From: Thermoplasmata archaeon
GTDB lineage: Archaea; Thermoplasmatota; Thermoplasmata; Lutacidiplasmatales; UBA184
NCBI GenBank assembly: GCA_021816865.1
Contig: JAKAWX010000004.1
Span: 106,103 to 170,102, forward strand
Direction of reading: 5' to 3'
DNA: 64,000 bases
Shown: positions 60,309 through 64,000 of the stretch, piece after piece
Layout of the letters: every line of letters begins with the position of its first letter
Numbering within the stretch: the stretch's first letter is position 1
Position numbers and translations under genes: made by a program
Notes under the pieces: model-generated
Seen by the model: the letters and a program-made list of their open reading frames with translations, nothing else
The model's database searches: none
What the model was told of the DNA's origin: nothing

Positions 60309-62292
60309 GGCGCCGACCGAAATTCGGCAGGTTGGGTGCACTCACTTCATCGTAGCCGATGTCACGCTCGGGCAAGGTCCAGTAAAGTCGCCGAGATGGA
60401 TTGTCCATTGCAGTGAACTTCGGCTTGGGGGCGAGATATCGCTTGCCGACCGCTCCGAGACGGATTTCCTTTGGAACACTTGCCCAAGTCCTCGCATGAT
60501 ACCGTGACTGATGGGAGGCCCATCGGTGACCTATGAATCGCTTCAGCACATGAGTAACGGTTTGAGCACCATTCATCCAGCCCTCGTTGACTAGATCCCA
60601 CGGCACGTTGCGGTTCGCGAACCCCCTCGCTCGGGTAATCCACTCCCCGTCCTTCTGTAGACGATAGACTCCCGATTGGAGCGACTGCATTGCGTCGAAA
60701 GTCTCGCACTTCAGGGCCCCGAACTCGTCCGATACAGGTTCAACTTTGCCAAGAGTGTGTCCATCATCTGCTGAATCCAAGAGGCACAGAGGGGAAGTCG
60801 AGTAGACGGCATCGGTGCAGAACGAGATGATCTCGGTCTCATCACCCGAGTTGAAGTCATCCAACATCTCCCATAGTCGCGCCCTGGTCATCGAGGTGAT
60901 CAGCCCGGCATAGCACGGATGGTGAAACGTCGGCCGGACTCGACCCATGTGGCCATCGACCTCCCCAATGCGCATGGAGGTCTGCTGCGCTAGCTTGCCA
61001 TAGGCCGAATTCTGTCCCACCTTCAACGAGTGCGCCGGACCCGTGAGACCCCGCCGCTTCAGGTCGAGGGTCTGCCGATACACGTCAGCTTGCCAGCCGA
61101 ACGGAGGGATGTTGTTCTTTGAAGCGATGAAATGCCAGCCATCTGAGAACCTCAGGAACTTGAGCATCCAAGGTTGAATCTCGGGAGCCCAGACCCAGCC
61201 GGTTCCTCGGGGTGGGTAGAACACAGCTCCGTTCTCAGCCCTCCACGGGAACGGGTAGAACCGCCATCCCTCAGGGAAGTCCCAGCTGACTCGGTAGAGG
61301 GACCACCGTGACCTAGTTCTGAAGCGGAACGAGCGTTCCCAGGTCCCTTCCGAAAGATCGGGTAGAAGCGACATCGCATAGGGGTAGGCCCGATTGATGT
61401 CGTACTCGTAAACGGGGCCAAAGTAGGACCCGAACGCCGCACACTCAATCCGTCCGCCGAAGAATGCCGCGTATGCCGCCTTCTCGACTTGTGGCGGTGC
61501 CGGCATGATTGTGACGTGATACTTCTTGAACAGGGCGACCGCGAGATTCGCAGGCGAGTAGAAGTCTGATGACTGAAGGCCGGCGTCCTCGCGAGCCGAC
61601 TTGAGCGCCCTGGCGAGGAGTACGAGCAGTTGCAGCTCGACTCGATTGTAGAGTTGGACAGATCCGTCCTCGAACGCGGCTCGGGTGAAAGCGCCCCGTA
61701 GTGCTTTCCCTTCGTGGAGGACTGACCTCTGCAGCGGTGTGATGTTCGGGAGCCACTCCTCGACCGCTTTTTCGAACGAGCAGGCGAAGTAGGAGAACAC
61801 GTCGTCTATCCTAACCCGAGGACCTTTGACTGGCTTCCCGTCGACGGTCAGGACCCGGGTGATTTCGAACCGCTTCCTGGGCCAGAGTCGGATACGGTAC
61901 GGGCCGTATAGGCAGCGTCCTGTTTCGTCTAGGATCTTCACGCGGTCCCGGTTCGTCGGTATCCAGTACTCACTTTCGTACCCGAAGGAATAGCTCACGT
62001 AGATTGCGGGGCCGAATATCCTCGGAAGGGACAGGAGGAACTCCCAGCACTCCCGCGGACTGAGGCCGTTCGGGTTGTAGACGCTCTCGAAATGGCCCCC
62101 ATCTGACGCCGCCAGGTAGACGTAGAGGTGCCTCCCCGAATCATCGAATCCCTCCCCGTCGATGGCCACAAAGCGATTTCGTGCCATCGCAAAACCGGCC
62201 CTGGTCGTGTGGGTCTCCCCACGGTTGGGTCGGTGGGTGCGGTCGTACTCTCGGTGGTATGCTCGGCGTTGTTCAGCGTTTGCCGCGGTCAT
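60235..62292 (-). CDS. Family B DNA polymerase, protein-primed/viral-organellar type
   Basis: This polymerase has 685 residues when started at the ATG at 62292, which overlaps the upstream stop in an ATGA; the longer frame to 62544 has no similarity. Exonuclease motifs are altered but acidic: ExoI AIDGEG (Asp45, Glu47), ExoII-like YSFGYESEYW (Glu106) and ExoIII-like YNRVEL (Tyr215, Glu219). Polymerase motif A is EYDINRAYPYAM (Asp298) and motif B is KVGQNSAYGK (424-433). Motif C is SFCTDAVYS, where the first Asp of DTD is Cys and Asp494 is kept. The short size and motif style fit the PF03175-type polymerases of casposons, viruses and plasmids. Confidence 0.88.
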   Translation of the reverse strand: MTAANAEQRRAYHREYDRTHRPNRGETHTTRAGFAMARNRFVAIDGEGFDDSGRHLYVYLAASDGGHFESVYNPNGLSPRECWEFLLSLPRIFGPAIYVSYSFGYESEYWIPTNRDRVKILDETGRCLYGPYRIRLWPRKRFEITRVLTVDGKPVKGPRVRIDDVFSYFACSFEKAVEEWLPNITPLQRSVLHEGKALRGAFTRAAFEDGSVQLYNRVELQLLVLLARALKSAREDAGLQSSDFYSPANLAVALFKKYHVTIMPAPPQVEKAAYAAFFGGRIECAAFGSYFGPVYEYDINRAYPYAMSLLPDLSEGTWERSFRFRTRSRWSLYRVSWDFPEGWRFYPFPWRAENGAVFYPPRGTGWVWAPEIQPWMLKFLRFSDGWHFIASKNNIPPFGWQADVYRQTLDLKRRGLTGPAHSLKVGQNSAYGKLAQQTSMRIGEVDGHMGRVRPTFHHPCYAGLITSMTRARLWEMLDDFNSGDETEIISFCTDAVYSTSPLCLLDSADDGHTLGKVEPVSDEFGALKCETFDAMQSLQSGVYRLQKDGEWITRARGFANRNVPWDLVNEGWMNGAQTVTHVLKRFIGHRWASHQSRYHARTWASVPKEIRLGAVGKRYLAPKPKFTAMDNPSRRLYWTLPERDIGYDEVSAPNLPNFGRRPMVAQEETAEDLGDWRAEAGPYEG

Positions 62293-62699
62293 GCGTTGTA
62301 GATCCCCCTGTAGGATTCCGGAGCGCGTCCTAGGCCCTCGGAGCGGAACCTCTCCCTTGCCGCCTCTTGCTGAGCGGTCAACGGGCGAGGAATCCGCCCC
62401 CGGGGCTGAGAACCACGGATGCGATTCGCCCGTCCTTTCTCGGGGACGTTCCAGTTGTGTTCTCGGAGGAAGCGTCGCCAGTCGGCCTCTTCCTTCGCAG
62501 TGAGCCGATAACTGTGCCGAACCGGATTGTAGATGGGATGCCACCTTCCTGCGTACTCGGGGTGGATCTGGATGAACCCGTAGACGGCCGAGGCGAGGCG
62601 GGCCCGCTCCGAACGCTTGCGTTCGTATTCGGCCAGTGGGTGGGCACGATAGTATCGACCACCTGCCGAGCGAGGCTTGTTCCGACCCTGGTGCTGCAT
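62289..62699 (-). CDS. Small basic protein coupled to the polymerase
   Basis: This 136-residue Arg/Tyr-rich protein begins MQHQGRNKPRSAGGRYYRAH. It contains RLTAKEEADWRRFLREHNW and ends ESYRGIYNA. Its stop overlaps the polymerase start (ATGA), so the two are made together. No family is recognised. Protein-primed polymerases need a terminal protein with a priming Ser, Thr or Tyr, often small, basic and encoded just upstream, so that is a reasonable hypothesis; a DNA-binding accessory is the alternative. GGTTTATTTACC at 62721-62732 gives a leaderless promoter. Confidence 0.65.
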   Translation of the reverse strand: MQHQGRNKPRSAGGRYYRAHPLAEYERKRSERARLASAVYGFIQIHPEYAGRWHPIYNPVRHSYRLTAKEEADWRRFLREHNWNVPEKGRANRIRGSQPRGRIPRPLTAQQEAARERFRSEGLGRAPESYRGIYNA

Positions 62700-62720
62700 C
62701 GTGTACTATGTGGTCAGCCT

Positions 62721-62732
62721 GGTAAATAAACC
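62721..62732 (-). promoter_or_regulatory. TATA box of the polymerase operon
   Basis: On the minus strand this reads GGTTTATTTACC, centred 27 bases before the ATG at 62699. Confidence 0.6.
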
Positions 62733-62771
62733 GTGGAGAAGGTAGGGGGGTATCAGCTCCGGACCACTGCG

Positions 62772-62784
62772 TTTCACGTCAGAA
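62772..62784 (+). repeat. 13-base motif, copy 1
   Basis: TTTCACGTCAGAA is repeated exactly at 62974-62986. Its reverse complement (CTGACGTGAAAC side) resembles CTGACGTTTAAC at 59355-59366 in 10 of 12 bases. Confidence 0.5.
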
Positions 62785-62805
62785 AACAGGCCCGAAAACA
62801 GGCTC
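62782..62805 (+). repeat. Two tandem 12-base iteron-like repeats
   Basis: GAAAACAGGCCC is followed at once by GAAAACAGGCTC, differing in one base. Short tandem repeats beside a replication gene can be initiator or regulator sites. Confidence 0.55.
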
Positions 62806-62813
62806 GATGTTGC

Positions 62814-62827
62814 GAGTATATTATTGG
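62814..62827 (+). promoter_or_regulatory. TATA-like box in the control region
   Basis: GAGTATATTATTGG is the best TATA match on the plus strand here. The only starts at proper distance (ATG at 62841) open a 31-codon frame, so it may serve an RNA or the distant nuclease. Confidence 0.35.
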
Positions 62828-62917
62828 ATGAACCAGTTGTATGATCCGTTCGCCCTGGCCTCGGCGAAGTTGCCATACAGATGTTCCAGGTGACATGGAG
62901 CCACTCATGGTTTCGAC

Positions 62918-62948
62918 CTTCCTACTATCAGTTTGAACCAGTAGGAAG
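62918..62948. repeat. Perfect 9-bp hairpin
   Basis: CTTCCTACT and AGTAGGAAG form a perfect 9-base-pair stem around a 13-base loop. It could be a repressor site, a terminator-like fold or an origin element. Confidence 0.5.
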
Positions 62949-62973
62949 TTCAGCAGACCGGCGGGCGCCGCGT

Positions 62974-62986
62974 TTTCACGTCAGAA
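62974..62986 (+). repeat. 13-base motif, copy 2
   Basis: TTTCACGTCAGAA is identical to the copy at 62772-62784, 202 bases away in the same orientation. Confidence 0.5.
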
Positions 62987-63137
62987 GATCTTTCACTACT
63001 CAGGGAACCCGGGGTGGCTTCGTCTCTTGGGAAAGTGCCCTTCTTGAGGGCCTCAATAGTAGTATGAAGCCCATGATTCGGCGGGGCGAATCGCTCTATA
63101 GGGAGGTGCTTGTCGTCGGTCGCCCGCCGGTCATGAC

Positions 63138-63899
63138 ATGGGATTTCCGACAGTTGCTCCACCACCGTCCGACACCGACATCCTCTCGTTTCTGTCCGAG
63201 CGCTACAGCCCGAGGAACAAGGTCGCCGGTGCGGTGGCTGAGATTGATTTCGCCCGTTACGTGACCTCTCTCGGCCTCGCGGATAGGTTGGTCCGAGGTG
63301 GGTGGATCGTCGAACCGAACGCTCCCGACTTCTACTCGAAGAGAGTAGCCGTATTCCCTGCTCCGTTCGGTGGCTCTCCCGCTCCGCCGGCGCCTGTCAT
63401 CACCGCGGCGCAGTATCTGCGGCACGCCGGCATGAGGAGCCTTTACGCGGTTCCGCTACCGAAGGGAATGCTGGACTTCGACTGGCTCGCTGCTGACATC
63501 ACCGGACCGAACGTGGGCCCGCTCTCACCGATCCATGACGCGTTTCGAGACTATCCGAAGCGTGCGAACACGCTTTCGCACCGGCACTACTCCACGGACG
63601 TATCCCCCCTGACAGTCGCCCCGTCCGAAGAGCTGCAGACGCTCTTTGCACGGGAGTCAATGCTCGATGCGATTCGATCGAGGTATCTCGCGGTGGCGAA
63701 CGACTTAGACTACCTGATTTGGGGGCGGCACGCGACGTACCCCGTTGAAATCAAAGAGAAGACCATCGCCCACGACGCGTACATGGGAGACTACTTCGGG
63801 ATCGACATCGGGCCGTTCGCCAAGCTCTCAACATTCACATCTTTCGGCTCGGATCTGAAGGGACTGTTTGTCGTTAGGAGTCTATTCATAACAATATGA
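63138..63899 (+). CDS. PD-(D/E)XK-type nuclease-like protein
   Basis: This 253-residue protein carries a restriction-endonuclease-like core near its end: an acidic strand VANDLDYLIWG (Asp191) followed by PVEIKEK (Glu204-x-Lys206). An upstream helix AVAEIDFARYV with Glu35 fits the usual first-helix acid. DYFGIDIGPFAKL follows, as in many such nucleases. The first 130 residues have no known match. It ends at 63899, only about 22 bases before the right edge repeat, and the fold may be cut short. Casposons commonly encode an accessory nuclease. The ATG at 63138 is the only start after the stop at 63099. Confidence 0.6.
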   Translation: MGFPTVAPPPSDTDILSFLSERYSPRNKVAGAVAEIDFARYVTSLGLADRLVRGGWIVEPNAPDFYSKRVAVFPAPFGGSPAPPAPVITAAQYLRHAGMRSLYAVPLPKGMLDFDWLAADITGPNVGPLSPIHDAFRDYPKRANTLSHRHYSTDVSPLTVAPSEELQTLFARESMLDAIRSRYLAVANDLDYLIWGRHATYPVEIKEKTIAHDAYMGDYFGIDIGPFAKLSTFTSFGSDLKGLFVVRSLFITI

Positions 63900-63921
63900 A
63901 ACGTTCTTGTAGTTTCACGCC

Positions 63922-63934
63922 CATGCTGTCTCCA
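63922..63934 (+). repeat. Right copy of edge direct repeat
   Basis: CATGCTGTCTCCA matches the left copy at 59376-59388 in 11 of 13 bases. GC content returns to host level just after it. Confidence 0.3.
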
Positions 63935-64000
63935 TGGCCGAGCCCTCCGCGGACGCCCTCTTTGTGCGTGCCCTCAGTTCCCTGAACGAGAGCCAGGCCC
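63934..64000 (+). CDS. Start of a gene, truncated by window end
   Basis: An ATG at 63934 opens a frame of 22 codons to the window end (MAEPSADALFVRALSSLNES). The 66 bases from 63935 are 45/66 GC, like the host. No function can be assigned. Confidence 0.4.
   Translation, partial: MAEPSADALFVRALSSLNESQA

Larger units (their letters stand above)
62700..63137. other. Divergent control region of the element
   Basis: This 438-base gap separates the leftward polymerase operon from the rightward nuclease. It contains the polymerase TATA box, two 12-base tandem repeats, a second TATA-like box, a 9-base-pair hairpin and two copies of a 13-base motif. A frame from 62881 to 63264 exists but has no domain and overlaps the nuclease. 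A very short frame from 62828 (MNQLYDPFALASAKLPYRC) may be debris. Confidence 0.5.
59320..63933. mobile_element. Casposon-like integrated element (solo Cas1 plus family B polymerase)
   Basis: The block groups four genes: cas1, a polB of protein-primed type, a small basic protein and a PD-(D/E)XK-like nuclease. Counted lines inside are 32/60 (59461-59520), 37/60 (61201-61260) and 31/60 (63661-63720) GC, against 44/60 at 57001-57060 and 45/66 at 63935-64000. No cas2, other cas gene or CRISPR repeat is present. Casposons are known to use Cas1 as integrase and to carry PolB and nucleases. Borders are approximate: I could not find a convincing terminal inverted repeat, and a 13-base imperfect direct repeat lies near both edges. 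Confidence 0.65.

Noticed and set aside
59355..62784. CTGACGTTTAAC / GTTTCACGTCAG as true terminal inverted repeats
   Set aside because: Only 10 of 12 bases match, the flanks show no duplication, and the nuclease gene would lie outside. I kept it as a motif finding rather than an element boundary.
62881..63264. 127-codon rightward frame in the element control region
   Set aside because: It overlaps the nuclease gene in another frame, contains the hairpin and a repeated motif, and shows no domain.
59314..63933. CRISPR array near Cas1
   Set aside because: I looked for regularly spaced repeats of 20-40 bases and found only a 12-base tandem pair and a 13-base motif. No spacers are present.

Overview
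The window looks like chromosomal DNA of a high-GC archaeon. It carries archaeal/eukaryal-type information genes: ribosomal proteins L1, L10, L12, L15e, L44e, S27e and LX/L18a, aIF2-alpha, Nop10, fibrillarin with Nop5, both prefoldin subunits, a GINS subunit and FtsY. It also has archaeal lipid genes (GGPP synthase, mevalonate kinase), QueC of the archaeosine route and a KEOPS Pcc1-like protein. Many genes have a TATA-like box about 25-30 bases before an ATG, GTG or TTG start, as expected for leaderless archaeal transcripts. A Thermoplasmatota-type lineage is my inference from the gene mix and KaiC/DUF835-type signalling; nothing in the window proves it.

Layout. 1-9.2 kb: end of a response regulator, a cyclic-2,3-diphosphoglycerate-synthetase-like GTPase, a TPR protein, RNase Z-like and AlkZ/YcaQ-like enzymes, small VOC and DinB proteins, and a CPA2 antiporter. 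9.3-12.1 kb: an integrase-like gene remnant, a two-gene ABC exporter and tRNA-Gln(TTG). 12.2-18.6 kb: pyruvate kinase, then a tightly coupled leftward set (BtuF-like protein, site-2 protease, MBL enzyme, MFS transporter) and a TPR protein. 18.6-28.1 kb: GGPP synthase, prefoldin beta, Pcc1, PurB, carbamate kinase, an asparagine-synthase-like domain, a HAD phosphatase, DUF92, QueC, a MscL with a zinc ribbon, and ArgRS. 28.1-40.1 kb: a ThiI-like protein with a destroyed PP-loop, a GMC oxidoreductase, LX-GtrA-prefoldin alpha-FtsY-TrmJ, a GNAT/enolase-superfamily pair, L15e, a Toprim protein and GINS. 40.1-46.8 kb: a leftward run of a HerA-like ATPase, three KaiC-family proteins (only one with a Walker A motif), a PAC2 chaperone and a MidA methyltransferase. 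46.8-59.3 kb: DRG GTPase, fibrillarin-Nop5-PurF, L1-L10-L12, L44e-S27e-aIF2alpha-Nop10-wHTH-Trm56-mevalonate kinase, YchF, a PduO adenosyltransferase and an RHH protein. Almost every intergenic gap in these host regions is short.

59.3-63.93 kb is different: GC is visibly lower (the lines I counted are 32/60 at 59461-59520 and 31/60 at 63661-63720, against 44/60 at 57001-57060). The block carries a solo Cas1 with an intact E-H-D triad, a family B DNA polymerase of the protein-primed/viral-organellar type, a small basic protein translationally coupled to it, and a PD-(D/E)XK-type nuclease. No Cas2, other cas gene or CRISPR array is present. This is the gene set expected of a casposon (Cas1-mobilised self-replicating element). 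I could not find convincing terminal inverted repeats. A diverged 13-base direct repeat lies at the two edges of the low-GC block, and GC returns to host level (45/66) just after it. This element is the main discovery candidate; the KaiC trio and the degenerate ThiI are secondary.
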